Positions 1-10,672 of a stretch of DNA of 64,000 nt are shown here, piece after piece. The position numbers and the translations under genes are program-made. How positions within the stretch are numbered: position 1 is the stretch's first letter; each line of letters opens with the position of its first letter. The DNA is from Tiliqua scincoides (lineage: Eukaryota > Chordata > Lepidosauria > Squamata > Scincidae): NCBI RefSeq assembly GCF_035046505.1, contig NC_089821.1, positions 10,926,848 through 10,990,847 of the forward strand. Direction: 5' to 3'. Under the pieces are notes generated by a model, which saw nothing but the letters and a program-made list of their open reading frames with translations, made no database searches and was not told where the DNA came from.

Positions 1-93
1 AGACCAGATACCATCACCCCATCCTGAAACAAGGAGTTCCACAGACTAATTACACACTGGGTAAAGAAATATTGTCTTTTGTCTGATTCCAGT
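1..93 (-). mobile_element. CR1 LINE fragment cut by the window edge
   Basis: It contains gcaaggagttccac-like sequence followed by ctaattacacactgggtaaa and tcttttgtctga, the CR1 ORF2 end (reverse strand). The remainder lies outside the window. Confidence 0.75.
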
Positions 94-361
94 GGGACTT
101 GGAAGCACCTGCCTGCCTGGCTGGTCCAAATATGTCATGCCAGCAGAACAGCAGTCTCCCCATGCACCATCCTGAGGCTGCATCCATAGTGGTTCTATGA
201 AAAAGCCCACATGAAAAACAAGTCCACAAAAGAATTGCCCACAGAAAAAAATGCCCTATCCCTTGCCCTCACCCACTGAATTTCTTCACCCAAACTCAAT
301 CCATGTGGGCAAAATTTGTGAGGGCTTTTTTTATATGGAGGTTTTCCTGGTTATCATCCAA
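94..361. other. No gene; nothing recognised
   Basis: Non-coding sequence between a CR1 fragment and a decayed miniature element. No repeat family, splice-supported exon or RNA gene could be identified. Confidence 0.5.
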
Positions 362-650
362 TGTACACTTACATAATAGTGAGTTCCACTGACCATAGTG
401 GGACTTACTTCTGAGCAGCCATGCACAGGATTGCTCTGCACCAGTATGTGGTGGGCTGCTTTGGGGTTTGGTGGACCAGCTTGTTTATACACCTACACCA
501 ATGAAACTGTGTCCCAGTTCTCCATATTGCTCTCTTTAAAACAGTGGCAGTGGAATCCTGTACCTGTTTATTTGGAAGCAAGTCCCACTTCTGGTGGTCT
601 CATTCAAAGATTCTCATTCAAAAAGTGGGTCCTGGTGCTAAACATGTGAG
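362..650. repeat. Decayed miniature-element copies
   Basis: Positions 362-437 match the short palindromic family (gggacttacttctgag, acaggattgctctg). Positions 617-650 match the right end of the hAT family seen at 23577-23621 (agtgggtcctggtgctaaa, then gtgagaaccac). Their other ends are not visible. Confidence 0.5.
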
Positions 651-1184
651 AACCACAGGGGTAGAGTGAAGGTAGAGCGAACTCTGTACCTGATATTGTG
701 TCCGTCTAAACAACTTTGAATTCAAGATGTGGAAATCAGCTCCTTTCTGTCAGGCTTTTTAGGCAGAACTCACAAGGATGATAGAAAGCACATTGTTTTA
801 ACCTTTGCAAAAGTGCTTTCAAAACTGACTGTTGCAAGATGCTGACTAGGAAGTCTTTGAGGATAAAAATAGCAGGGATGAAAGACAAGCCCTTAGCAGC
901 TATTTTTCCCCCCCAAGCTAAATTTAGTTTTCTTCCATGTTTACAAGAAAACCCATTGCTTGTGAGCATATAGCAACATCAGCAAACATGATGACACTGT
1001 ACACTTTGAATCTGCTCCATTTTTGGATGTCAAAATTTTTTCTTAGAATTTGTGCCCTAAACAGAGCTCAAAGCATTTAAATGAAAACTGTGCAATCTGT
1101 GGAAATACCCAGTTGTTTCCTAACCATGGGAAGAAACTATGCTCTTTCTTGCCATGACCCAGTCACCATCAGCTGTTTTGCATA
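651..1184. other. No gene; nothing recognised
   Basis: AT-rich non-coding sequence. Open frames here are short and show no family resemblance. Confidence 0.5.
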
Positions 1185-1529
1185 CAGTGAGGCCCTCCAT
1201 ATCTTTGGGTTCAGCTTTCACAGATTTAAATATCCATGGATGCCAAGCCCATTTAAATATCCATGGATGCCACAGCTGGAGGGCTTTAGAGGACCTCTTG
1301 GATATGGCTTCCGGTCCCTGGAGACCAGGAGGTGTTCACGCCTGGCCTCCCTATGCCTCATTAGGCCTCCTGGACATGACTGGAAGGACATGACTGGACA
1401 TTCTGTGAATAATGAAATCCATGGAAACTTCTAGTTTGCATGGATTTCATTATTCACAGAATTTGGCATCTGTGGGGGGGGGAGATATCCTGCAACAACG
1501 GATCCCCCACAGATACCAAGGGCCCACTG
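1185..1529. mobile_element. TcMar-Tigger-like miniature DNA transposon
   Basis: The ends cagtgaggccctccata and taccaagggcccactg are inverted and resemble Tigger (pogo) termini. The interior has two tandem copies of a unit with atttaaatatccatgg (1226-1271) and a perfect 24-bp inverted pair at 1400-1423 and 1439-1462. It has no coding capacity and is decayed at its ends. Confidence 0.6.
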
Positions 1530-1986
1530 TGGTCTCTTAAGGGCATTAACAAATGTGTGTGGCTTAAACTAGATCTTGCTTAAGGTGGTCTTTTGAATAC
1601 ATTGTCTGAAGGAGCATTCTGATTCTTTTACACACTCTTATCTCATGTTAATAAATTTCACACATTACATAGCTAGTTCAAGAGAGGATGCAGGGCTGGA
1701 ATTGCTGTGCAGCTGCCAGGAGTCCAGGGTCCACTGCCAATTTCTGAGACTTCCTCTGTGCCCATATGCTTTGTGCACTGGTGGCAAAATAGATACTGTT
1801 CTCAACTCCTCTCTTCCAAACCATCTGTCAATAAATTCCACCACAAAATTTAGGGGAGGCCCACCCAAATAGGAGGGGCCCACAGAGGTCAGTTTGCCAT
1901 GGACCCCCTGAAACCTGGAGCCAGCCCTGTGATCATCAAATTCACTACTTGATAGTATCTGAAAAAGTTTAGGGCTGCAATCCTAA

Positions 1987-2162
1987 GGGCGCAATCCTAA
2001 CCTCTTATGGCAGCGCTTTCCAGCACTGACATAAGGGCAATGCAGCTCTGAGGTAAGGAAACAAACATTCCTTTACTTTGAGGAGGCCTCCATGAGTGAC
2101 ATCCAACTGCAGGATGCAGCACACGTCTCATTGGCACCACTATGCCAGTTAGGATTGCACAC
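1987..2162. mobile_element. Harbinger-like miniature element
   Basis: The left end gggcgcaatcctaacc follows a TAA. The right end is gttaggattgcacac. Internal sequence (tttccagcactgacataa, gaggcctccatgagtgac) matches the better-preserved copy at 60155-60355 in inverted order. Confidence 0.6.
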
Positions 2163-2343
2163 TGACAGCCCAATCCTGAGCTGCCCAGGGCGCCCAGACT
2201 AGGCGGCACAGAGAAAGGATGCTGTCGGATCCTGTGCCTCCCAGGCTGCCTCGGTAGAAGGGGACTTTTGTCCCCTTCCCTGGAGTAAGGTAAGCAGTCC
2301 CACAATGGGGCTACTCACTTTACCACAGACCAAAAGGTAAAGG

Positions 2344-4560
2344 TCGCAGACCAAAAGGTCTGCCACGTCGCAGACTCGGAGCGGCTCCTTGGTTCACTGA
2401 GGAGCTGCGAATGATGAAGCGGCAGGGCAGGCGTCTAGAGCGATGGTGGCAGAAAACTCGGGATGAATCCGATCGGACACGGAGTAGAGCCCATTACAGA
2501 GCCTATTCCGTGGCGGTGGTAGCAGCGAAGAGATCGTTCTTCTCTGCTACCATTGCGTCTGCTGACAACCATCCGGCAGAGCTGTTCCGTGTGGTGCGGG
2601 GCCTCCTCCATCAGGCCCCCCCAGTAGACCAGGAGGAATACACGGTCAGCCGCTGTGACGTGTTTGCGCAACATTTTGCAGATAAAATCGATCGTATTTG
2701 TCACAACTTGGATGCCACATTGACAGTGTCTGACGATGTCCCCCTGGCAACTGCTTGTCCTGTGTTGTGGGATTCTTTTCAGCTTGTACAGCCTGAGGAT
2801 GTGGACAGACTCCTTTGGAGTGTGAGGCCATCTGCCTGCCTGCTCGACCCTTGCCCAGCTTGGTTGATAAGAGCTGCCCGGGGTGGGCTGGCTGAGTGGA
2901 CAGGGAGGGTGGTCAACTCTTCCTTGATGGAGGGGACGTTACCACTCGCTTTGAAACAGGCAGTGGTTCACCCCCTCCTGAACAAGCCCTCCCTGGATTC
3001 CACTGTGTTGGATAACTACCGGCCAGTCTCCAACATCCCGTTTCTGGGCAAGGTAATTGAGCGGGTGGTGGCGTCCCAACTCCAGAGGGTCTTGGATGAA
3101 GCGGATTATCTGGATCCTTTTCAATCTGGCTTCAGGCCGGGCTTTGGGACAGAAACCGCCTTAGTCGCCTTGGTGGATGACCTACGCCAGGGACTGGACA
3201 GGGGGAGTGCGTCCCTGTTGGTCCTGCTGGACCTCTCAGCGGCTTTCGATACCATCGACCATGGTATCCTTCTGGGCCGATTGGCCGAGTTGGGAGCTGG
3301 AGGCACTGTTTTGCGGTGGTTCCGCTCCTACTTGGAGGGTCGGTCCCAGATGGTGGTGCTGGGGGATGCCTGTTCGACACCCTGGCCCTTGAGATGCGGG
3401 GTGCCACAGGGCTCAATTCTGTCCCCCATGCTATTTAACATCTACATGAAACCGCTGGGAGAGGTCATCCGGGGGTTTGGAGTGGGGTGCCATCAATATG
3501 CCGATGACACCCAGCTCTATCTCTCCTTTCCTCCAGACTCCAGGGTGGCAGTTGAGGGCCTGGAGCGCTGTCTGGAGGCAGTGAGGATCTGGATGGGGGC
3601 TAACAAGCTGAAATTAAATCCGGATAAGACAGAGGCTCTCCTGGTTCGGAAATCCTCGATGCAGGTGCTGGACTATCGGCTTGCGCTGAATGGGGTTGCA
3701 CTCCCTCTGAAGGAGCAGGTCCGCAGCTTGGGGGTCCACCTGGACTCGCAGCTGCTCCTGGATTCCCAGGTGGCAGCTGTGGCTAGGGGGGCCTTCGCTC
3801 AGCTTCGGCTGGTGCGCCAGCTGCAGCTGTACTTGGATCGTGCAGACCTGGCCACGGTGATCCATGCCTCTGTGACATCGAGATTAGATTACTGTAACGC
3901 GCTCTATGTGGGGCTGCCCTTGAAGACGGTTCGGAAACTGCAACTAGTGCAGAATGCGGCGGCCCGTGTGGTTACTGGAGGTAGGCAGTTCGACTCTGTC
4001 AGTCCGCTTCTCCAGCGGCTGCATTGGCTGCCCATTCGTTTCCGGGCCCAATTCAAGGTGCTGGTATTGACCTTTAAAGCCCTATACTGCTCTGGACCAG
4101 GGTATCTTAGAGATCGCCTGCTCCCGTACAATCCAGCTCGTCCTCTTAGGTCATCAGAGAAGGCCTTTTTACAAGTGCCGCCGCCTAGGGAGGTACGTGG
4201 GGCGGCTGCAAGAAATAGGGCCTTCTCAGTAGTGGCACCAACACTATGGAACTCCCTTCCCCTTGACTTAAGAATGGCTCCCTCTCTTGAGACCTTTCGG
4301 CGAGGCCTGAAGACCCTTCTGTTTAAACAGGCCTTCTGAGTTCTCGGCCTTTTAACATCTTTTTAACATCTTTTAATATTTTTTACAGGCCTGATTCTTT
4401 TATGATTTGCTGCTGCTCTATGCTCTTTTTACCTATTTTTTACTCTGACTGCTGTTTTTTATGATGTATTAACATGTTTTTATTTGTTTTAAATTATGTT
4501 TTTTAATCTGTTGTAAGCCGCCTTGAGTCCCTTTGGGGAGAAAGGTGGGATAAAAATAAA

Positions 4561-4598
<38 letters not shown>
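2344..4598 (+). mobile_element. L2-like LINE, 5'-truncated, RT frame open
   Basis: Non-LTR retrotransposon ending in a (TTA)n tail at 4560-4600 after aagccgccttgagtcc. A short taaagg lies on both sides (2338-2343 and 4599-4604) as a possible target duplication. The 5' end starts in the endonuclease-RT linker. The open frame suggests a young insertion relative to the copy at 39235-40744. Confidence 0.85.
2411..4339 (+). CDS. L2-like LINE ORF2 fragment, reverse transcriptase (642 aa, open)
   Basis: The reading frame is open from the element's 5' break (about 2345) through a stop at 4337-4339. RT motifs in order are DNYRPVSNIPFLGKVIE, FQSGFRPGFGTETALVAL, LLDLSAAFDTIDHGIL (first catalytic Asp), GVPQGSILSPMLFNIYM and the YADDTQLYLS active site. 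A C-terminal region with SRLDYCNALYVGLP and LHWLPIRFRAQFKVLVL is typical of L2/CR1-group LINEs. The endonuclease is missing through 5' truncation, so this copy cannot be autonomous. It is not a host gene. Confidence 0.88.
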   Translation: MMKRQGRRLERWWQKTRDESDRTRSRAHYRAYSVAVVAAKRSFFSATIASADNHPAELFRVVRGLLHQAPPVDQEEYTVSRCDVFAQHFADKIDRICHNLDATLTVSDDVPLATACPVLWDSFQLVQPEDVDRLLWSVRPSACLLDPCPAWLIRAARGGLAEWTGRVVNSSLMEGTLPLALKQAVVHPLLNKPSLDSTVLDNYRPVSNIPFLGKVIERVVASQLQRVLDEADYLDPFQSGFRPGFGTETALVALVDDLRQGLDRGSASLLVLLDLSAAFDTIDHGILLGRLAELGAGGTVLRWFRSYLEGRSQMVVLGDACSTPWPLRCGVPQGSILSPMLFNIYMKPLGEVIRGFGVGCHQYADDTQLYLSFPPDSRVAVEGLERCLEAVRIWMGANKLKLNPDKTEALLVRKSSMQVLDYRLALNGVALPLKEQVRSLGVHLDSQLLLDSQVAAVARGAFAQLRLVRQLQLYLDRADLATVIHASVTSRLDYCNALYVGLPLKTVRKLQLVQNAAARVVTGGRQFDSVSPLLQRLHWLPIRFRAQFKVLVLTFKALYCSGPGYLRDRLLPYNPARPLRSSEKAFLQVPPPREVRGAAARNRAFSVVAPTLWNSLPLDLRMAPSLETFRRGLKTLLFKQAF

Positions 4599-4600
<2 letters not shown>
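4560..4600. repeat. (ATT)n microsatellite, 3' tail of the L2 element
   Basis: About 13 trinucleotide units directly after ggataaaaataaag. It is the repeated 3' tail expected of this LINE group. Confidence 0.9.
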
Positions 4601-4601
<1 letters not shown>

Positions 4602-4972
4602 AGGCTCTGCGCCCTACACAAATGCCTTGGATCCTGCGGAGCAGAGCTCCGCGGACCTGCCTCCCTCCCTCCACCCGGGCACGCCTCCAGCCTGCCCCCC
4701 GACATGCCTCCCCCTGCCCTCTATCCGCCCCCTCCAGCCTCCCCCTCCCTGGAAGGCCTCCTCCCTGCCCCGCCTACCGTGCCGCAGTTCGGTGGTCCAG
4801 GAGACCACTGAGCCGTGGAAGCTGGGCAACCGCCCCGCACTAGCCCAGCAACGGCCGGCGCTGGGCTAGCACCAGCAGGAGCCCAGCGGTGAGGCTGGCA
4901 AATGTACCTTACGGCATTGGGCTGAGCACAGGATTGGGCTGTGAGTGTCCTTAGTAGGAGGAATTCAAATAA

Positions 4973-5290
4973 GAGCGTAAGAAGAGCCTTGCTGGAACAG
5001 CCAAAGGCCCATCTAGTCCAGCTTCCTGTATCTCACAGGGCCCACCAAATGCTTCAGGAAGCACACAAGACAACAAGACTCAACTTGCATCCTGGTACCC
5101 TCCCTTGCATTTGGCAATCTGAGATAACCTACCTCTAAAACTAGGAGCTTGCACATACCTACCATAACTTGTAACCCATGAAGGACTTTTCCACGAGGAA
5201 TTTGTCCAATCCCCTCTTAAAGGCATCTAGGCAAGATGCTATCATCATTTTATGTGGCAAGGAGTTCCATAGACTAATTACACGCTGGAA
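4973..5290 (-). mobile_element. CR1 LINE 3' end
   Basis: Contains catctagtccagcttcctgt, tctcacagg, the aacttttcc-like region and gcaaggagttccatagac, in reverse sense. It has no intact frame. Confidence 0.8.
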
Positions 5291-6320
5291 CATTCAGGGA
5301 AAGGACATTCAAACTGTGCTGCAATCCAGGCTTATAAACCAGGGTGGACGCTTCTCCACAATAGTGCAATGGTGAAGAAGTCAGGCCACAAAGCATTTCC
5401 CGCTCCCCAAAAACAAAACTACAACAAAAACTCAATGTTGCATAGGCACGTGAAGGGGAAGTTGAGTCATCCTGGATCATACTGAGAACTTATAGACAAT
5501 ATCCAACAAGTGTTTGTGCCTCTCACACATCACATTTAGCACAGCAATCAGGATAGCAAATGCTGCATTACTTGGGGAAAGCGCTACACTATTCATGGTA
5601 CAAATACTGTACTCTGAATGCTCAAGAAATAAGAGCTCCTTGCAACAGTTGTGCTGTGTTCGTGGAAGAGAACTGGATTCCTTGCAACAAATTTTTTTTT
5701 TTAATGGATTGTGTTGAGAGCCCTGATTTTCTTGGCCCCTCTGATTTTCTCTCGCATTAACAATCAAAAAAGATGGAGAGTGAAATCAGTTTGCACTTAG
5801 CAGCTGCTGTTGCCCCAGCTAGTGTACTAGAGAAGTAACTGTTGACTGCCTGTTGCATACAGAGGAGAATTACCCTGCCAGATAGAGAAGTGAAGAGGCA
5901 TACAGCAACAGGCTAACCATGAGTAGGAAACTGGCAGGAAGGAAGTGGGACCAATTACAGTTAACCTCAGAAATGAGTGCACTTCAGGGCCTCCAAGAGG
6001 AATTGTATCAGGGGGTACCAAGTTTCCCAAAGAAGGAGGGGAGGAGTGAAGCAGAGCAGAGGCAGGGTGGCAATGGGGGCAGGCAGGGAGTAAAGCTGGG
6101 CAGGTAGAGGGTGGTGACAGCCAGAAAAGTCCTTGGAGCCAGGTCTATTAGGCTGCCTGGTGCAAAGCCCAGGTTTACTAGCCTGCGGAGTGTTGACAGC
6201 TAGATACAGTAATACAGAAAAACACACTACTAACTCTACAATCTTTTAAATATAGAAAAGCATTGCAGAAAATTAGCATAATTGTATGTAGACTCACTCA
6301 CGAACGGAAACATTCACAAG
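5291..6320. other. No gene; nothing recognised
   Basis: About 1 kb of non-coding sequence. A run of T at about 5689-5702 is the only simple repeat. No exon or RNA gene could be supported. Confidence 0.5.
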
Positions 6321-6718
6321 GGGACAGCCACTAAAATCAGGGGACATCCACTAAAATTGAGTGTTGGGAGAGTTAGAACAGACAAAAGAAAATATTTCTT
6401 TACTCAGCGTGTGGTTGGTCTGTGGAACTCCTTGCCACAGGATGTGGTGATGGCAACTGGCCTGGACACCTTTAAAAGGGGATTGGACAAGTCTCTGGAG
6501 GAAAAATCCATTACGGGGTACAAGCCATGATGTGTATGTGCAACCTCCTGATTTTAGAAATGGGCTATGTCAGATGCAAGGGAGGGCACCAGGATGAGGT
6601 CTCTTGTTATCTGGTGTGCTCCCTGGAGCATTTGGTGGGCCGCTGTGAGATACAGGAAGCTGGACTAGATGGGCCTATGGCCTGATCCTGTGGGGCTGTC
6701 CTTATGTTCTTATGGAAA
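6321..6718 (+). mobile_element. CR1 LINE 3' end
   Basis: The sense strand reads the ORF2 end: the frame at 6363-6527 gives RTDKRKYFFTQRVVGLWNSL and ends GYKP-stop. It continues with catctagtcc-type UTR (reverse of other copies) and ends cttatgttcttatgg. It is truncated at 5'. Confidence 0.85.
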
Positions 6719-6830
6719 GTGTCCTGTGTGTACCAAAAGTGTCCATGTGAGACCAGAAAATGTAAGATCCCAGGAAATTTCCAACACTCTCTCCTTTGGT
6801 TCCTGGGACCCCTTTCTGACCTTAGACGCA

Positions 6831-7381
6831 TGGAAATGCGTAAGATCCCTTGAGGAGATAAGGTGTGGTGTCAACAGTGGCCCCTTGTTCTGGCAGGGTC
6901 AACCGTAGAGCTCTAACTAGTAGTGGGTCTGCTGCATAGCTGCAGCCACTAGAAGCAACCAGGTCATTAAGGGATAAAAGCAGCACCCGGAGAAGGGACA
7001 GTTTGGTGGGTATAGAAGGAAGGAGCAAGAACTAAACTGATGGATTAATGGACTGAGAAATTAATGGACTAGTGGACCTGCTGACTGACTGATGGACAAA
7101 AGGAATTCTGACGTTTACTGGAGTAGAGACTGCTGGAGACTGGTGTGTGGTTGTCACTCCCAAGACCTGCTGAGGACCAAGGTGTTGCTTTGGTGGCTGG
7201 AGAAGCTGCTGGCAGGAGAGGGGAGGAAGGAGGATATCTGCAGGTGAACAAGTGAGCTACTGTGGTGGTGGGGTCCAGCAGTGCAGAACTGGGGACATTG
7301 TTGGGGAATGAAGGGGAGCTAATTAACTTAAAGTGGGCATAGGTTCCCTAGGTGAAGCTTGGACTGGGAATTTGGCAAAAC
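6831..7381 (+). repeat. Unclassified dispersed repeat, about 0.55 kb (copy 1)
   Basis: It shares its whole length with 26299-26896 and the complement of 48584-49152: cccttgaggagata near the start, ggcccc then ttgttctggcag, aaagcagcacc, caagacctgctgagga, and gaatttggcaaa at the end. It has no coding capacity. Sequence after the shared end differs among copies. Confidence 0.6.
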
Positions 7382-7513
7382 AGGCCCAGGTACAGATTAC
7401 CCTCTGCACCCCTGCTTTCATGGACCCTAGTGCACTTAATTTAAAATGGCAATATCTTTCTGATAAGCTTTATGCTTCTTCAAAAAGAGATCTATTTGAA
7501 GAATTTGTCCAGT

Positions 7514-7612
7514 GACATTATTATTATCATTATTACAATGATTATAAGAATGTTCATATACCACTTTTCAATGAGGAGTAGTTCACAAAGCTGTTTACAT
7601 GGCAAAAAATGC
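7514..7612 (-). mobile_element. LINE/SINE 3' tail fragment
   Basis: It contains attattattatcatt, catataccacttttcaa and gttcacaaagctgtttaca, the reverse of the tail family best preserved at 42151-42409. Confidence 0.65.
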
Positions 7613-7875
7613 TCTGGGGTTCCCTGTCCCCAAAGGAGTCAAAGGACTCGAGTTGAGTCACATGTCTCCACTTTCCACACTCAACCGCAACTCAACTCAA
7701 AAACAAGACCTGACAGGTAGACTTCCCGAGTCGCACAGAGTATTTTGGTGACCCGAAAAGACTTGAGTCACAAGTCTTTCCCTTTAAAAAGCCAGCTGCT
7801 CCATGGAAAAAATGGAGTTGGGGTGTGTGTGTGTGTGTGGGAGTTCTCCTTTAATACTCCCCTGCTAATACCAGA

Positions 7876-8278
7876 ACCAGGGGACATCCACTAAAATTGA
7901 GTGTTGGGCGGGTTAGGACAGACAAAAGAAAATATTTCTTTACTCAGCGCGTGGTCAGTCTGTGGAACTCCTTGCCACAGGATGTGGTGCTGGCGTCTAG
8001 CCTAGACGCCTTTAAAAGGGGATTGGACGAGTTTCTGGAGGAAAAATCCATTATGGGGTACAAGCCATGATGTGTATGCGCAACCTCCTGATTTTAGGAA
8101 TGGGTTAAGTCAGAATGCCAGATGTAGGGGAGAGCACCAGGACGAGGTCTCTTGTTATCTGGTGTGCTCCCTGGGGCATTTGGTGGGCCCGCTGTGAGAT
8201 ACAGGAAGCTGGACTAGATGGGCCTATGGCCTGATCCAGTGGGGCTGTTCTTATGTTCTTATGTTCTTATGTTCTTAT
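7876..8278 (+). mobile_element. CR1 LINE 3' end with terminal 8-bp repeats
   Basis: It begins within the ORF2 end (aggggacatccactaaaatt) and runs to the stop in caagccatga and the 3' UTR. It ends in four copies of an ATGTTCTT-type repeat at about 8247-8278, the CR1-like terminal repeat. It is well preserved. Confidence 0.88.
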
Positions 8279-8853
8279 CTCCATCCCATCTGTAAACAAG
8301 GCCAGAGGGGGTGGGACAAACTGCATTAAATTGGGGACAGAAGCAGCAAAAGAGAGGACGGTCACATGCAGCAGCTGGAAGGCTTACCAGTATGACCCAA
8401 TCTGTTGCCACTCTACTCAGAAGTAGCCCATCAGAAGTAGCATTTGCACCAGTTGCTCAATGAGGCTTCCTCCTCACAACTAACAACAGAGCCATGAGGT
8501 TGGAAAGTGTGATTGCTATGAACCGCCTGCCCTCCTTTTTTCCCCCTCCCAGGACTCCTCCAGCCAATTTGAAGGCAGGAACCTCCTTGGGCTCCTTTTT
8601 CTGCCCTGCCTCATCCAAAGAAAAAAATCAGACCACCCATCCTTCTTCCAGTGACTATCACTTCCTTCAGAGATGGACAAGAGAGCCACTTCCACCTCTT
8701 CCCCCCCCCCCCCCATTCAATGCAAGAGCAAAACATTAACCTTTTCTTGCCTCCCAGCTGGAACTTCTTGCTGCTCACCTGATCTGAATGATGGCTCCAT
8801 GAGATCTTTCATGCCACAAAAAAAAGTAAGCAAACACACCTAGACAAGTGTAT
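8279..8853. other. No gene; nothing recognised
   Basis: Non-coding. A C homopolymer of about 14 bases lies at 8701-8714. Confidence 0.5.
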
Positions 8854-8962
8854 ACCTTTAACAAGTGTATAGAAGAGAGAATTGCAGCAGGTGCAACTTG
8901 TCATCCCACAGATGACAAGCTGCACCTGCTGAAATTCTCTCTTCTATACACTTGTTAAAGGT
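8854..8962. repeat. Foldback: near-perfect 51-bp inverted repeat with 7-base loop
   Basis: The arms 8854-8904 and 8912-8962 are reverse complements with two mismatches; the loop is cccacag. No flanking duplication or transposon terminus is evident. It could be a foldback DNA element or an inverted duplication. Confidence 0.93.
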
Positions 8963-9472
8963 CCAGCATCCCTAAAGTTGAAAGTTTGAGCACCCCTGCT
9001 GTAGACACTTACCTAGAAGTCCTTTTGAGCCAAACAGCCCTTACTTTAAGAAAGGGACAGTAGAATATTATTATTATTATTATTAACAGTATTTATATAC
9101 CGCTTTGGATTGCAGCATTAATTTTTTAACAGAACTTTATAAAAAATCTTTTGAAATTGTTGATTTTAAAAAAGTGTTAAGAACCCAGAAGAGCTACTTA
9201 ACAAAAACAATCTGGTGCTGTGTTACTGTGTCTTTGTACTTGTGGCTTTCTCTTTCCTGAAACTTTCCCTGTTTCTCCAGACTCTGGAAAAAAAACTTTT
9301 AAATGAGTGGGTGTCTGCCTACTTCTTTGGCATGACTAATAGGTTAAAAAGTTTCAGCTTGTCCTCTTTTGTTTCCTGACTGCAAAGCAATTAAACCTAA
9401 TGGAATTGAGCTATGGTACTTAGGTGGAGGAAGCTAGCTCGTACTTGTGAGTCTGCTACCTGATCTATATGG
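8963..9472. other. No gene; two small repeat remnants
   Basis: Positions 8970-8998 carry a lone hAT right end (gtttgagcacccctg). Positions 9065-9110 carry a reverse LINE tail (attattattaacagtattta). The rest is unrecognised. Confidence 0.5.
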
Positions 9473-9660
9473 CAGCTGTATAGCTAGAGGGAGACAAAAC
9501 GGTAAGTGCTGCAGGCACCGAAATGTAAGCCATGCAAGTGGCCCCTCCCACTTGCCTTTGGAGCCATGCCAGGCAGTGAGGGCAAATGGGAAGAACCGCT
9601 TACATCACATTACGGCACCTGCAGTGCTTACCTTTTTGCCCCCTTCTAACTACACCACTG
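9473..9660. mobile_element. hAT miniature element (TAGCTAGAGGG family), perfect 8-bp TSD
   Basis: It starts cagctgtatagctagaggg and ends tctaactacaccactg. The duplication ctatatgg is perfect at 9465-9472 and 9661-9668. It is 188 bases long and non-coding. Confidence 0.9.
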
Positions 9661-10194
9661 CTATATGGGGGATATCTTTCCCACAGCCTGAAGATGGAGT
9701 AGGCAGAAATGCCATTATGCCCCCCTCTGACCTCATTTGTACAACTACAGTTTGGTTGGGTCACCTTTCACTTGTAAGAGAAGAAAGATGCAAAGTAAGA
9801 ATTGAGCAGGTCTACCTTCTCCCCATTGTCCATTATCACTTATTCCCTCTCTCTTTGCAACAGGCCTACATTTCCTTGGCCTTCCTCCTGTGTCAACATA
9901 GCAAAAAATAAACCTTTTGTTGATTTTTTGGCATCCCTCACCAGTCTGACCTCATTCCATACTTTAGTCTTCTTGACATTACCTTGCAGGTGTACTGTTC
10001 CTTTGTTAGCTTTCCACTTCTTCTACCTGATCCTCTCAGATAGCTCTTTGTGTAGCCACGACAGTTTCCTTAGCTGTCTCCTGTTGCCAGCATCCTCTTT
10101 TTCCCAATACTTGTGCAGTCTTACCTACTTGCATTTCTGGGAACTGGGCAGGACTTCAATCTGGAAGGGGCAAGATCATGCAGAATGTTTAGAA
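9661..10194. other. No gene; nothing recognised
   Basis: A pyrimidine-rich stretch that stays open over about 150 codons in two frames through low complexity only. No domain or splice evidence. Confidence 0.5.
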
Positions 10195-10422
10195 CAGCCA
10201 TTTTCAACCTCTGTGCCGTGGCACACTGGTGTGCTGTGAATGATATGCAGGTGTGCTCTAGGAGTTTGGGGGAGGGTCATTTATTAGTAGGGCCACGAGG
10301 GAATGTGAGCTCCCACCAACAGCATGGTGTGCCTTGTCAATTGTCAAAAAACTGATGGTGTGCCCTGACAATTTTAGTACCTTGTTGGTGTGCCTTGAGG
10401 TGAAAAAGGTTGAAAATCACTG
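10195..10422. mobile_element. hAT miniature element (ATTTTCAACC family)
   Basis: The ends are cagccattttcaacc and ggttgaaaatcactg. An 8-bp duplication, gtttagaa at 10187-10194 and gtttagag at 10423-10430, differs at one base. The length is 228 bases. Two more copies lie at 14831-15050 and 41704-41932. Confidence 0.93.
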
Positions 10423-10607
10423 GTTTAGAGGGTCAAAGGAATATTGGTTCAATCAGGACACCTTAGGGTTCTGCTGGATCTGGTTGGCACATTCTTGCAG
10501 TCCCATAGTCCCTGTCAACTGAATAATTACCTTGGTTATTACCCAAGGCGCCATCCTTGGGTCTTCGCAGCTGGACAGTATCAAGATAAAAATAGGAGTT
10601 TCACACC

Positions 10608-10672
10608 TGCATGTCACTCCTCTAGGTCTGCATGTCACTCCTCTAGGTCTGCATGTCACTCCTCTAGGTCTG
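10608..10672. repeat. 21-bp minisatellite, three perfect units
   Basis: Three identical head-to-tail copies of tgcatgtcactcctctaggt plus C, followed by tg. No array beyond this. Confidence 0.97.

Larger units (their letters stand above)
2167..4939. mobile_element. Harbinger-like element split by an L2 LINE
   Basis: The left terminus acagcccaatcctgagct (near 2167) and right terminus tgagcacaggattgggctgt (ending near 4939) are inverted partners. Between them are GC-rich arms (2185-2337 and 4605-4915) and a complete L2 insertion. The flanking duplication is not clear. The arms do not code. Confidence 0.6.

Noticed and set aside
4523-4843. ORF with a polyleucine run
   Set aside because: It is the ATT repeat tail of the L2 element read in frame.
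6831-7381. Firm call of a solo long terminal repeat
   Set aside because: Three copies align, but no consistent TG/CA ends or target duplications could be fixed, so it is left unclassified.
9447-10239. Two overlapping ORFs of about 150 codons
   Set aside because: They cover a hAT element and pyrimidine-rich DNA. No motifs, no splice support.
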